From contig JAFGLJ010000052.1 of assembly GCA_016928075.1 (NCBI GenBank), positions 1 to 53,735 of the forward strand: a DNA stretch of 53,735 nucleotides, given 5' to 3'. The notes under the pieces are model-generated. The model was not told the origin of the DNA and did not search any database. It saw only the letters and a list, made by a program, of their open reading frames with translations. This DNA comes from Bacteroidales bacterium (GTDB taxonomy: Bacteria > Bacteroidota > Bacteroidia > Bacteroidales > VadinHA17). Of this stretch, positions 8,712 through 16,646 are shown piece by piece; positions within the stretch are counted from its first letter, which is position 1; every line of letters starts with the position of its first letter. The translations under genes and the position numbers were made by a program.

Positions 8712-9701
8712 ATGAATAGAGTTGCTGTGGTTGGAGTGAGCGGACTGGTTGGAAGGACAATGCTCAGGGTGCTCGAAGAGCGTAATTTCCCCCTGAGTGA
8801 ATTATTGCCTGTTGCATCACACAAATCTGAAGGGAAAGAAATACTATTCAAAGGGGAAAAGCATAAGATCATCAGTATTGCAGAAGCCGCAGGAAAGAAA
8901 CCTGACATAGCCTTGTTTTCGGCAGGCAGTGATGTGTCGCTTGAATGGGCTCCTGTTTATGCAAAGAATAATACAATAGTTATCGATAACTCCTCCGCCT
9001 GGAGAATGAACGAAGAAGTGCCCCTGATAATACCCGAGATTAATGCTTCAGCCATAAGCAGGGAACACAGGATTATTGCCAACCCGAATTGTTCCACGAT
9101 ACAGCTATTGATGGTTCTTGCACCTCTGCACAGAGTTTATGGAATCAGGCGACTGGTAATTTCCACATACCAGGCGGTTACAGGTACCGGGATGAAAGCT
9201 GTCAGGCAACTGGAGAATGAGATAAAGGGAATAAAGGGGGACCTGGCATATCCCTATTCCATATTTATGAATTGCCTGCCTCATTGTGATTCTTTTCTGG
9301 ATAACGGGTATACCCGTGAAGAGATGAAGCTTGTTAATGAAACAAGGAAAATCCTGGGGGATGAAAGCATTAGAATAACTGCCACTGCTGTAAGATTACC
9401 GGTAACAGGCGGGCATTCTGAATCTGTTAACGTAGAGTTCAATAAGCAATATAATCTGGCCGATATAAAAGAAATACTGAATGAAACGGAAGGAGTGGTT
9501 GTAAGGGACAATCCTTCAGAAAATATCTACCCGATGCCTTTGGATGTTTCAGGAAGTGATGAAGTATTTGTCGGCCGTATCAGGAAAGACTATTCACTGG
9601 ATAATGCATTGAATTTGTGGATAGTAGCCGATAATATCCGCAAGGGTGCAGCAACTAATGCTGTTCAGATAGCGGAAACGATCATCAAAGATAAAAGATA
9701 G
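8712..9701 (+). CDS. asd: Aspartate-semialdehyde dehydrogenase
   Basis: A 329-residue Asd, which reduces 4-aspartyl phosphate to aspartate semialdehyde with NADPH, the branch point for lysine/diaminopimelate, threonine and methionine. The dinucleotide-binding GVSGLVGRTML is at the N-terminus. The catalytic cysteine is C127 in NPNCSTIQL, and the substrate-binding region STYQAVTGTG follows. RLPVTGGHSESVNVEF contains the active-site His region. The length fits the family. It is preceded by a divergent gene and followed, 9 bases after the stop, by a long perfect hairpin (9710-9740) that lies between this gene and convergent hflX. Confidence 0.96.
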   Translation: MNRVAVVGVSGLVGRTMLRVLEERNFPLSELLPVASHKSEGKEILFKGEKHKIISIAEAAGKKPDIALFSAGSDVSLEWAPVYAKNNTIVIDNSSAWRMNEEVPLIIPEINASAISREHRIIANPNCSTIQLLMVLAPLHRVYGIRRLVISTYQAVTGTGMKAVRQLENEIKGIKGDLAYPYSIFMNCLPHCDSFLDNGYTREEMKLVNETRKILGDESIRITATAVRLPVTGGHSESVNVEFNKQYNLADIKEILNETEGVVVRDNPSENIYPMPLDVSGSDEVFVGRIRKDYSLDNALNLWIVADNIRKGAATNAVQIAETIIKDKR

Positions 9702-9709
9702 AATCCAAT

Positions 9710-9740
9710 GGTAGAGACGCGATTGAATCGCGTCTCTACC
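9710..9740. repeat. Perfect 31-bp palindrome between asd and hflX (GTAGAGACGC family)
   Basis: The left arm GGTAGAGACGCGATT (9710-9724) and its exact reverse complement (9726-9740) are separated by one base. It sits between the convergent ends of asd and hflX and could act as a bidirectional transcription barrier, though no T run follows. A second, shorter member with the same AGACGC/GCGTCTCTA arms occurs at 51213-51237, showing that this is a dispersed hairpin family and not a one-off terminator. Confidence 0.9.
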
Positions 9741-9743
9741 AAA

Positions 9744-10940
9744 TCAATACAGAAAATTATTGTAAGGATAAATTTTCTCATGAAGGACTTTCACCTCATT
9801 ATAAAGAAGTTCCTTAAAGGCTTCAATATTTGTTTTTTCCCTGGCTGATATGAAGATTGTTTTTGCATCCTTATTATTTGCCATCCAGCTTTGTCCCAGT
9901 TCCTCAAGAGTGAAATTCCCCTTCTCTTTTTTACTCAGATCATACTCGTCTTTTTCTATATACCTGAAGGCATCGATTTTATTAAATACCAATATTGTTT
10001 CTTTATTATCGACTTTCAGATCACGTAACGTTTCATTAACAATTTTTATCTGGTCCTCAAAACCGGCATGTGATATATCCACCACATGGCACAGTATATC
10101 TGCTTCCCTCACTTCATCAAGAGTTGATTTAAAAGACTCGACCAGTCCGTGAGGCAATTTTCTTATAAACCCGACAGTATCAGAGAGCAGGAATGCAAGG
10201 TTTCCTATTACAACTTTTCTCACTGTTGTATCCAGGGTAGCGAACAGTTTATTCTCAGCAAAAACATCTGACTTGCTGAGCATATTCATTATTGTGGATT
10301 TTCCCACATTGGTATATCCGACGAGGGCCACCTGAACCATTTTTGACCTGCTTTTGCGCTGAATGGTCATTTGCCTGTCTATTTTCTGAAGCTGCTGCTT
10401 CAGCCTTGCAATTTTATCGCGTATTATCCGGCGGTCGGTCTCTATCTCGGTTTCGCCAGGTCCTCTTAGTCCTATTCCTCCTTTCTGTCTCTCCAGGTGT
10501 GTCCACATCCTGGTAAGTCGCGGCAGCAGGTATTCATACTGTGCCAGCTCAACCTGAGCTTTAGCATGGGCCGTTCTGGCCCTGCGGGCAAATATATCGA
10601 GGATCAGATTGGTGCGGTCAAGCACCCTGCACTTAAGGATCTTTTCTATATTCCTGAGCTGTGATGGGCTTAATTCCTCATCGAATATAGCCAGGTTAAC
10701 ATTATTATTACTTATGTAAACCTCTATTTCCTTAACCTTTCCGGAACCAACGAATGTTCCGGGATCGGGAACATTTAGTTTCTGAACAAATGCTTTTACC
10801 GGTACTGCCCCGGCTGTTTCTGTAAGGAAAGCCAGTTCATCAAGATATTCATTTACTTCATCTTCACTCTGGAGAGGAAGCACTACACCAACAAGAACAG
10901 CACGGTCGGTTTGTTCTGCCGTTTCAATCATTTTACCCAT
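9744..10940 (-). CDS. hflX: GTPase HflX
   Basis: A ribosome-associated Obg/HflX-superfamily GTPase of about 398 residues. The N-terminal HflX domain includes FDEELSPSQLRNIE and VLDRTNLILDIFARRART, followed by the glycine-rich linker KGGIGLRGPGETEIETDRR. The G domain has G1 GYTNVGKST, G3 DTVGFI and G4 NKID. HflX splits or rescues stalled ribosomes in characterised bacteria. The frame is open from a GTG at 10946; the ATG at 10940 (or 10931) is a more likely start. It is in the same orientation as the lipoprotein gene upstream. Confidence 0.94.
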   Translation of the reverse strand: MGKMIETAEQTDRAVLVGVVLPLQSEDEVNEYLDELAFLTETAGAVPVKAFVQKLNVPDPGTFVGSGKVKEIEVYISNNNVNLAIFDEELSPSQLRNIEKILKCRVLDRTNLILDIFARRARTAHAKAQVELAQYEYLLPRLTRMWTHLERQKGGIGLRGPGETEIETDRRIIRDKIARLKQQLQKIDRQMTIQRKSRSKMVQVALVGYTNVGKSTIMNMLSKSDVFAENKLFATLDTTVRKVVIGNLAFLLSDTVGFIRKLPHGLVESFKSTLDEVREADILCHVVDISHAGFEDQIKIVNETLRDLKVDNKETILVFNKIDAFRYIEKDEYDLSKKEKGNFTLEELGQSWMANNKDAKTIFISAREKTNIEAFKELLYNEVKVLHEKIYPYNNFLY

Positions 10941-11006
10941 ACTCACAAATTCAATTCAAAACGACCGCTGATTATTATTATATACAATAAATAAACAGGT
11001 AAAATT

Positions 11007-12179
11007 TTATAGAATGAATCTCCTGTTTCGTTGCATAGCATCTCTTATTCCCATCTTGAGTGCCTCAGTACATCTTATTACCATTTCAAGGTCAGAGGGA
11101 AACGGGATGGGTTCACTCTGTATTTTTTTCAGTTCAGCGGGCATAAGGGCTTCAGTATCCCCTATTGCTCTTGCCGACACATGCTCGAAGTAAGAGTCTG
11201 CTATCAATGGATCGCTCTTCAGCACTCTTGCGGGGTTAACAGTAACTATCTCAACTTCTCCGTTAATAACGCATTCCTTTGCTTGCACTGATTCAATGAG
11301 GGCACACTGTATATCCTTATATTTTTTGATTTTTATATCGTTTCCAAGACTGTCTTTCATAACATTGCCATTAGCGTCAAGTACGTATTGAAAGCCATCC
11401 TCAATTTCCCTTTTGATAAGAGTGTCTTTCTGGAAAGTATTATCAGGTGAAACCATTATTGATTTAATAATCACCGATACTACATAATCAAATTCTGTAT
11501 CCTCATCCATTTGTTTTGTGTGGTATTCAACCCAGTTATTATCCAGCCTGGGCAGGTCCAGTGCAAGGAGGTCAGATTCAAATTCAGCCGGGAAATTAAT
11601 ATGTGAGCGGTTATCCACCCTTACCAGGACCCTGCTCATTCCCAAATATCTTGACTCATCAATAAGTTTATCTATACCTTCATAATCACCAACATAATCC
11701 TTTGCCCTGGTAAATTCGGCATAAGCCTGGCGGTATGATTCTTTGGTACCGTTTTTCATTAATTCCTGGCCATTAGCATAATAATAATCAGCGGCATTGT
11801 TTTTTGCTGTTATCATTTCCTCCATATAATCTACATAGGGAAAGTCAATTGTCCGGTTACCGGATTTCAGTGGTGTAACTGTTCTTACCATTGATTGCCT
11901 GTCGTGCATTTTTTTATAAATAAGGTATATTTCATCCCAGTTTTGTGGTTTCCCTTCCATTTTCAACAGTCGTATCCTCTCATTGTCCTGTTCGAGGGCA
12001 ATTTTATAAGACTGATCCAGGATATCAATATTTTTTGTATCGTTCCTGTCTTTACGTATTTTTTCAACAGCTCTGGTAATTGCAGTATCATAATTACCTG
12101 ACTCCATCTGTTTCTTTGGTGATGAACAGGATGCAAAGAAAACAGATACAATTACGGAATAGAAAATTACCTTTCTCAT
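11007..12179 (-). CDS. Conserved Bacteroidota lipoprotein, TPR-like
   Basis: A 390-residue lipoprotein with signal peptide and lipobox FFASC (Cys18). The N-terminal part (ESGNYDTAITRAVEKIRKD; YYANGQELMKNGTKESYRQAYAEFTRAKDY) looks like tetratricopeptide-type helical repeats. The C-terminal half is beta-rich, with a predicted tail MGIRDAMQRNRRFIL. I do not recognise a named family; similar tetratricopeptide lipoproteins of unknown role are common in Bacteroidota. It lies between the TonB gene (upstream, after a terminator) and hflX. Confidence 0.7.
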   Translation of the reverse strand: MRKVIFYSVIVSVFFASCSSPKKQMESGNYDTAITRAVEKIRKDRNDTKNIDILDQSYKIALEQDNERIRLLKMEGKPQNWDEIYLIYKKMHDRQSMVRTVTPLKSGNRTIDFPYVDYMEEMITAKNNAADYYYANGQELMKNGTKESYRQAYAEFTRAKDYVGDYEGIDKLIDESRYLGMSRVLVRVDNRSHINFPAEFESDLLALDLPRLDNNWVEYHTKQMDEDTEFDYVVSVIIKSIMVSPDNTFQKDTLIKREIEDGFQYVLDANGNVMKDSLGNDIKIKKYKDIQCALIESVQAKECVINGEVEIVTVNPARVLKSDPLIADSYFEHVSARAIGDTEALMPAELKKIQSEPIPFPSDLEMVIRCTEALKMGIRDAMQRNRRFIL

Positions 12180-12234
12180 ATTTAAAGGAAAATTGGTTTA
12201 TTGGCGATAAAGATATGATAATATAATTTCCCTG

Positions 12235-12266
12235 AAAAAAAAAGCCGCCTCATTTAACAGGCGGCT
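12235..12266 (-). terminator. Rho-independent terminator after the TonB gene
   Basis: An 8-bp stem, AGCCGCCT/AGGCGGCT (12243-12250 with 12259-12266), has an 8-nt loop. Read on the minus strand it is followed by a run of T (the A run 12235-12242 on the plus strand). It lies about 20 bases after the stop of the TonB-family gene and separates it from the lipoprotein gene downstream. Confidence 0.88.
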
Positions 12267-12287
12267 ATATTAAAATCATATTTTTTT

Positions 12288-12977
12288 TTATTGTAACTGG
12301 AAATTAACAGTGATAGAGAACCTTACTCTTACTGGTGCTCCCCTCTGCTTTCCGGGTGACCATTTTGGTGACGATTCAACAACTCGTTTTGCTTCATTAT
12401 CCAGAGCGGGATCAACACCTCTTAATACTGTCACATTACTTACTGAGCCATCAGGTTCGACCACGAACATAATGAACACTTTCCCCTGTATTCCATTCTC
12501 AGCGGCTATCTGAGGATATTTGATTCTTTGCTGCACCCATTCACGGAACTTATTTACATCACCGCCCCTGAAAGTAGGCATATCTTCAACAACCACGAAT
12601 ATTTCTTCCTCTTCTTCTTCCTGTTCTTCAGTTACTTCGAAATTATACATCTGGATCTCATCGTCGAAGTCAGCCTCATCATCTTCAAACAATACTTCAT
12701 GGTCGATTGCCACGTTATCTTCCACAATCTCAAAAATCTCAGTAACCTTAGGCACTTCAGGTGGAGCTTCTGGTTGCTGCTCATCCATTTCGGTAATAGG
12801 GATCATCTCCTCTTCAATCACCTCCTCAGCGCCGGTGTCAAAAAGACTGTTTTCCCTGGTCCCTGTAGTCCATTCAAAAGCAATAAGGCATATTGCAAGG
12901 GCAATGACGAGCCCCAGTTGTAAAAATATACCTTTACGTCTTTCCAGATTTACATTGTCATTTTTCTTGATTTCCAT
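12288..12977 (-). CDS. TonB-family energy transducer
   Basis: A protein of about 229 residues. The start at 12977 gives the usual Bacteroidota leader MEIKKNDNVNLERRKG followed by one membrane helix (GLVIALAICLIAFEW); the open frame extends 17 codons further upstream but that extension is not typical. A Pro/Glu-rich periplasmic linker (EMDEQQPEAPPEVPKV, then a run of Glu) leads to a C-terminal TonB domain (FREWVQQRIKYPQIAAENGIQGKVFIMF is its core, shown by sub-motifs KYPQIA and GSVSNVTVLRG). It transmits proton-motive force to outer-membrane receptors. ExbB/ExbD genes are not in the window. A strong terminator follows. Confidence 0.92.
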   Translation of the reverse strand: MEIKKNDNVNLERRKGIFLQLGLVIALAICLIAFEWTTGTRENSLFDTGAEEVIEEEMIPITEMDEQQPEAPPEVPKVTEIFEIVEDNVAIDHEVLFEDDEADFDDEIQMYNFEVTEEQEEEEEEIFVVVEDMPTFRGGDVNKFREWVQQRIKYPQIAAENGIQGKVFIMFVVEPDGSVSNVTVLRGVDPALDNEAKRVVESSPKWSPGKQRGAPVRVRFSITVNFQLQ

Positions 12978-13144
12978 CTTTCTATATTTTGAGAGCCTAA
13001 AAATAAGTATTAAAAAGAATAATGTCAAAATTTTATTAAAATACTGACAATAATATACGAAATTTTTTCTGCATTGTCAATTGAATTCAATTAAGAATGC
13101 TTTTCATCATCCTTCAGCTAACTGTCAATATTCCTATATCTTAC

Positions 13145-13175
13145 TTTGCATATAATAATTTTTCAGTTATTTTTG
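13145..13175 (+). promoter_or_regulatory. Bacteroidota-type promoter for tRNA-Ala
   Basis: TTTG at 13145-13148 and TATTTTTG at 13168-13175 are separated by exactly 19 bases, a perfect match to the Bacteroidota housekeeping consensus TTTG-N19-TAnnTTTG. The tRNA begins 12 bases after the second box, so transcription would start at, or a few bases before, the mature 5' end. Confidence 0.85.
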
Positions 13176-13187
13176 CAAAACTATAAT

Positions 13188-13262
<75 letters not shown>

Positions 13263-13270
13263 GTTTAAGC

Positions 13271-13387
13271 AAAAACAATCAACCTCCGCCAGGAGGTTTT
13301 TTGTTTTTTGTACGGTTCGAACGGAGCTTGCTCCGGTGAGAGTCGTGCAAAAAACAAAAAGTTATCGCGCAGCGATTGATTGTTTTT
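13271..13387 (+). repeat. Multi-branched fold-back element directly after tRNA-Ala (contains a terminator hairpin)
   Basis: Nested inverted repeats make a cloverleaf-like layout. The outer stem AAAAACAATCAA (13271-13282) pairs exactly with 13376-13387. A left hairpin AACCTCC/GGAGGTT (13281-13287 with 13292-13298) is followed by T runs and would work as a terminator for the tRNA. A central 13-bp stem (13298-13310 with 13348-13360) is topped by CGGAGC-TT-GCTCCG. A right hairpin ATCGC-GCA-GCGAT lies at 13364-13376. A 12-bp palindrome TTCAGTACTGAA follows at about 13391-13402. The rest of the gap up to the pseudogene (13403-13615) holds no gene that I can support. Confidence 0.8.
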
Positions 13388-13615
13388 ATTTTCAGTACTG
13401 AAGGTAAGGGGACGGTGAGCAAAGCGAACACCCCCCGGCCGGTAACCCACTAACATATTCAAAGAACACCTGTAAAATGCAATAACGCATATATTATCAA
13501 TAAATTAACCGCAAAAATCATGCCCCCGTTTATTGTTGAACTGTTTAATTGTTAAAATGTTGAGTAGGGTTAACAGGTGGAACAATCCTTGGTTCTTTTA
13601 AAAATTTTATTTGGC

Positions 13616-14232
13616 ATGCAAATTCAGTACATTAGTATATCAATTTCATTTAAACTCATATCCATCAAAAAGGCAATCCTATTTATTTCCGTAATTATTA
13701 TTTGTTCATCCGGTTCTCGCTTACAGCAATACCCCTTTCAGGTCACCGGCCTTACGGATGAGGAAGGTCTTGATAACCTGATTTCCCTGATGACCCTTGA
13801 TGAGAAGATCGACCACCTGTCATCACGCCTGCCGGGTATACCAAGGCTGGGTGTTCAAAGGACCCGCTTTGTGGAAGGTCTGGCACGGATGTGGGATCCG
13901 GAACTGCATGAGAAAATCGCTGCATGGGAAGCCTATGAAACCCGGTACTTAACTCAGAATAAAGACTTTGCCAGTGCAGGTCTTATATTGCTGGCCCCGA
14001 ATGCCGACCTTGGAAGGGATATCCGCTGGGGCCGTACCGAAGAGTGCTACGGTGAAGATGCCTGCCTTGCATCAGTACTGTAACGGCATATGTGAAAGGG
14101 CTGCAGGGAGATCATCCGAAATACTGGAACACGGAAAAACACTCATTCGTTATGGAAAAGGGCCTGATTAAATTGATGATCGGTGGCTCTTCCACTGATA
14201 CAAGACTGACAGGGAAATTGAAAGTGCAATAA
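13616..14232 (+). pseudogene. Broken GH3 beta-glucosidase (N-terminal remnant)
   Basis: After a hydrophobic leader, the text LMTLDEKIDHLSSRLPGIPRLGV, FVEGLA, WDPELHEKIAAWEAYETRY and APNADLGRDIRWGRTEECYGED (each shortened here) follows the N-terminal domain of glycoside hydrolase family 3. Three lesions are visible. The GH3 segment normally found between VEGL and WDPEL is missing. The frame shifts at about 14080, where a stop appears while GH3-like VTAYVKGLQGDHPKYW continues in another frame. The gene then ends at 14232, hundreds of residues short. It points toward the sugar-related operon on the other strand, and may be the decayed hydrolase partner of that cluster. Confidence 0.82.
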
Positions 14233-14269
14233 ACAGAATTGCTGGATACACTTGGTTTATTACATATAA

Positions 14270-15298
14270 TCATTTCAGTCTGTATTCCCGTGCTGTCTTT
14301 ATAAACATTTTTATATTCTCCTCAGGTGCAAACGGAGGGATAGCACAACCTGCATTCAGAACAAAGCGGTTTGTTTTGCTGAATACATCCAGCAATTCGA
14401 TTGTTCTTTCGCGAACCAGTTCCGGAGTACCTAGTGCCAGAACCCCCGAAGGGTCAACATTTCCGAAAAAAGTTACTCTGTTTTTCATCAAATCATATGC
14501 CTTCCTGGTATCTGTCTTATAATCAAGTTCAAGACCATCTGCCCCTGTTTCAATCATCTCTTTGATAATTATATCCGTATTGCCACAGATATGAATTACA
14601 TAATCCATTCCCAGCTTATGTGCCAGGTTTGCAAGACCTCTTATGTAAGGTTTCGAGTATTTTACAAACATATCAGCAGGTATCATTTCCGGTCCTGCCA
14701 TACTATCTCCATTAGACGTCATATGGCAACCCGTCTGTGCCATCAACTTAATAAACTGTGATGTGGCTTCCATGCTATAATCCAATAACTCGAAAAGAAG
14801 CTTTTCTTCAGTCATATAAAGGTCTGTCATCCAGTTTTCCATTCCCCTAATCATACTCGCAAGGGAGAAAGGCGCCTGGTCGCAGTTGCCCCTTATATAA
14901 ATTTCATGGCCAATCGAGTCAACCAGTATTCTCACAGCCTCACACCATACCTGTACGTATTTATATTTGCTCACATCCACGGCCGGAAGATCCGGAAAAT
15001 CATCCCATGACCTCAGCATTCCTCTGTGAATCCTGGCCGGTTCATTTTCTGGCAGGTCCACCTTAACACCGCAGGCACCGGCAAGAGTTACCGTATCTAT
15101 GTCAACAAGCACACCATCATATTCGTATTTTTCAACTGACCTGATAAAGGCATCTGCTATGGCCCCTGGGTTTCCCCTGTATTGAGCCATAGTAATACCT
15201 GCTTCCTTTGCCACCATCATAAAATTATGCAACATAACAGGTATATTATCAACCGGTTCACCGGCAAGTGCAGCTTTTATTCTTTCTATTCCATTCAT
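14270..15298 (-). CDS. Uroporphyrinogen decarboxylase-family protein, MtaA/CmuA-like
   Basis: A protein of about 342 residues in the UroD superfamily. The ATG at 15298 gives MNGIERIKAALAGEPVD, the usual UroD/MtaA opening; the open frame starts at a TTG overlapping the upstream gene but that is less likely. H236-x-C238 (VIHICGN) and C318 (LNAGCAIPP) form the H-x-C-(n)-C zinc motif of corrinoid-dependent methyltransferases such as MtaA, which true HemE lacks. Thus heme synthesis is unlikely and methyl or other group transfer is possible. It follows an epimerase and a sugar MFS gene in one operon, so a role in sugar or demethylation metabolism is only inference. Confidence 0.78.
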   Translation of the reverse strand: MNGIERIKAALAGEPVDNIPVMLHNFMMVAKEAGITMAQYRGNPGAIADAFIRSVEKYEYDGVLVDIDTVTLAGACGVKVDLPENEPARIHRGMLRSWDDFPDLPAVDVSKYKYVQVWCEAVRILVDSIGHEIYIRGNCDQAPFSLASMIRGMENWMTDLYMTEEKLLFELLDYSMEATSQFIKLMAQTGCHMTSNGDSMAGPEMIPADMFVKYSKPYIRGLANLAHKLGMDYVIHICGNTDIIIKEMIETGADGLELDYKTDTRKAYDLMKNRVTFFGNVDPSGVLALGTPELVRERTIELLDVFSKTNRFVLNAGCAIPPFAPEENIKMFIKTAREYRLK

Positions 15299-15312
15299 CT
15301 TACAGGTATTTA

Positions 15313-16566
15313 TCAAGCATTCAATAAGCTATCTATTCTCCCGGACAATTCCATCATTGCTCGCCCGTTATGGTACGGGCATTTCCAAGGATCGATTTTC
15401 CAGTTATTCTTGTAATAAGGTGAAGGATCATCCTCCGGTTCTGTGAGATATGGTTCACCCAGCCTGTTCACTTTTGTTAACCACTCACCACCGGTGTGAT
15501 CGATAATATTTTCATTAATAAAATTCCAGGATAGTTTTAAAGTGTCCCAGTATTTGTCCTGCCCTGTAAGCTGGTACATATTCATAAAACCAACAAGATT
15601 TTCAGCCTGTATCCACCAGTGCTTATTTGTACGAATATGTGAACCGCTTCTGTAGGATTCAAGGAAAAGACCTCCATCTTTATCGACGCCTTCTCTCAAA
15701 ACTGCATCAGCCATTTTTATTACAAGAGGCTTCAGCTTGTCTATTATGCCTTTGTCACCCAGTATCTCAGCTGCCTCCATTAACAGCCATGAAGCTTCTA
15801 TATCATGCCCGAACGAGCATACCTCACGGGATTCTTCAGTCTCCACAAACTTATTTGAAAAAAATATCCCGAGGTGTCCGCTTTCCCTTATAATACTATT
15901 AATGAAGATAATTAACAGTTCGGTAAGTCGCTTCCTTACAAGCTTTTCTTCCCACACCCTGTATACTGCAGCGTAAGCCTCAAGTAAATGCAGGTGGGTG
16001 TTCATTGATTTAGGTTCATTATTATCTGCCATCCTGTTTTCTTCATAGATTTCCCACTCCCTGGTAAATGATTCAAAATAACCCGGATTTTCAGGATCTT
16101 TGGCATTGGAATCCAGGAAATTGAAAAATTCCTGTATTATCATAAGCACCTCATTGATAGGATTAAATTCATAATATTTACTCAGTGCGTACAGTACAAA
16201 GGCCTGAGCATATATATGTTTGATATCGTTTACAGCCTGGTTGTCGGATGAGATCTCCATAAAGTAACCTCCATACTCATCATCCATAAAGTCATTCGTA
16301 ACTACCCTGTATGCCCTGTTAGCAATATCTTCGTATCCCATTCCCGGGTACTTCCTGGCTGCCTCAGAAAAAGTCCATAATATTCTGGCATTTAGAACGC
16401 AGCTTTTTCTTGCCCCCGGGACAGGCTTATTATTTATGTCCACAGCCCCATGAAATCCATCCCCGTTCTCTTCAACAGCATATCTCATCCAGTAGGAAAG
16501 TATATTTTCATGAAGTTCACTCTCGAAGATATCTTTGTAACGTTTTAACTCTGCCTTAATGTTCAT
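15313..16566 (-). CDS. N-acylglucosamine 2-epimerase superfamily, cellobiose/mannobiose 2-epimerase-like
   Basis: About 417 residues from the ATG at 16566. The (alpha/alpha)6-barrel family is recognised from GFHGAVDINNKP, SCVLNARILWTFSEA, GYFMEIS, FGHDIEASWLL and HWWIQAENLVGFMNMY, which contain the conserved His and Trp residues used by cellobiose 2-epimerases. Such enzymes convert the reducing-end glucose of beta-1,4 disaccharides to mannose, or the reverse. The neighbouring sugar-porter gene and the broken GH3 beta-glucosidase fit disaccharide utilisation. The exact disaccharide cannot be told. Confidence 0.87.
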   Translation of the reverse strand: MNIKAELKRYKDIFESELHENILSYWMRYAVEENGDGFHGAVDINNKPVPGARKSCVLNARILWTFSEAARKYPGMGYEDIANRAYRVVTNDFMDDEYGGYFMEISSDNQAVNDIKHIYAQAFVLYALSKYYEFNPINEVLMIIQEFFNFLDSNAKDPENPGYFESFTREWEIYEENRMADNNEPKSMNTHLHLLEAYAAVYRVWEEKLVRKRLTELLIIFINSIIRESGHLGIFFSNKFVETEESREVCSFGHDIEASWLLMEAAEILGDKGIIDKLKPLVIKMADAVLREGVDKDGGLFLESYRSGSHIRTNKHWWIQAENLVGFMNMYQLTGQDKYWDTLKLSWNFINENIIDHTGGEWLTKVNRLGEPYLTEPEDDPSPYYKNNWKIDPWKCPYHNGRAMMELSGRIDSLLNA

Positions 16567-16646
16567 GGTTAATGGATTGTTTATATTTAAATGCTGCAAA
16601 TCACTACTGTCTTAAAATGAGATAAACATTTATAGAACTGACAAAT

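Noticed and set aside
12520..13047. Ser-rich 175-residue plus-strand protein
   Set aside because: It is the antisense shadow of the Glu-rich linker of the TonB gene.
14270..15298. HemE uroporphyrinogen decarboxylase
   Set aside because: It carries the H-x-C...C zinc motif of MtaA-type enzymes and sits in a sugar operon without heme genes.
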